64,000 nucleotides of DNA, from the NCBI GenBank assembly GCA_029962745.1, contig CM057151.1, positions 1,057,298 to 1,121,297 on the forward strand. Direction: 5' to 3'. Made by a program: the position numbers and the translations under genes. This DNA is from Echinometra lucunter. Taxonomy: Eukaryota; Echinodermata; Echinoidea; Camarodonta; Echinometridae. Shown piece after piece: positions 63,961 through 64,000 of the stretch (its first letter is position 1; every line of letters begins with the position of its first letter). The notes beneath the pieces are model-generated. The model was given only the letters and a program-made list of their open reading frames with translations, searched no databases and was not told the origin of the DNA.

Positions 63961-64000
63961 CTCCAGGTAAGGAAAATAACAACTTTAATTATGTTGATAT

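Overview
The window is from an animal nuclear genome: interrupted genes with GT-AG introns, long AT-rich introns, dense microsatellites, short inverted-repeat transposons and LINE copies. The main gene is an ortholog of HDAC6 with a deuterostome-like plan (two deacetylase domains plus a ubiquitin-binding zinc finger). Together with the transposon content this suggests a marine invertebrate deuterostome, perhaps an echinoderm. That placement is an inference, not something the sequence proves.

Layout. Positions 1-152 hold the last coding exon of an unidentified plus-strand gene, followed by a long probable 3' UTR to about 2.6 kb that carries two transposon insertions. Positions 9.6-63.4 kb are occupied by the minus-strand HDAC6 gene. 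I could splice 23 coding exons (2430 nt, 809 codons plus stop) whose phases all agree. Going 5' to 3' on the minus strand: the C-terminal part of catalytic domain 1 (63.4-61.4 kb), an inter-domain linker (60.6 kb), the whole of catalytic domain 2 (58.3-51.3 kb), an acidic Ser/Thr-rich linker (47.8, 15.6 and 15.0 kb), and the ZnF-UBP domain with the stop codon (13.9-9.6 kb). The N-terminus lies beyond 64 kb. A possible further domain 1 exon at 63.9 kb has a splice phase that does not fit.

One HDAC6 intron is about 32 kb (15,685-47,759). It contains an intronless rhodopsin-type GPCR gene on the opposite strand (46.5-47.55 kb), an uninterrupted LINE ORF of 1045 codons with endonuclease and reverse transcriptase (29.0-32.1 kb), an older antisense LINE split by a TTAA-flanked miniature transposon (40.3-41.35 kb), and many repeats.

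The rest is mobile and repetitive DNA: several families of inverted-repeat miniature elements, four of them with TTAA at the ends; hAT-like elements with 8-bp target duplications; a tRNA-derived SINE pair; minisatellites; and a class of inverted-repeat-bounded elements built from about 150-bp tandem units that each carry nuclear-receptor DR1-like AGGTCAAAGGTCA motifs. No bacterial-type operon, CRISPR array or rRNA is present. Apart from HDAC6, the GPCR and the edge gene, I see no convincing host coding sequence except one weak candidate exon at 58.0 kb.
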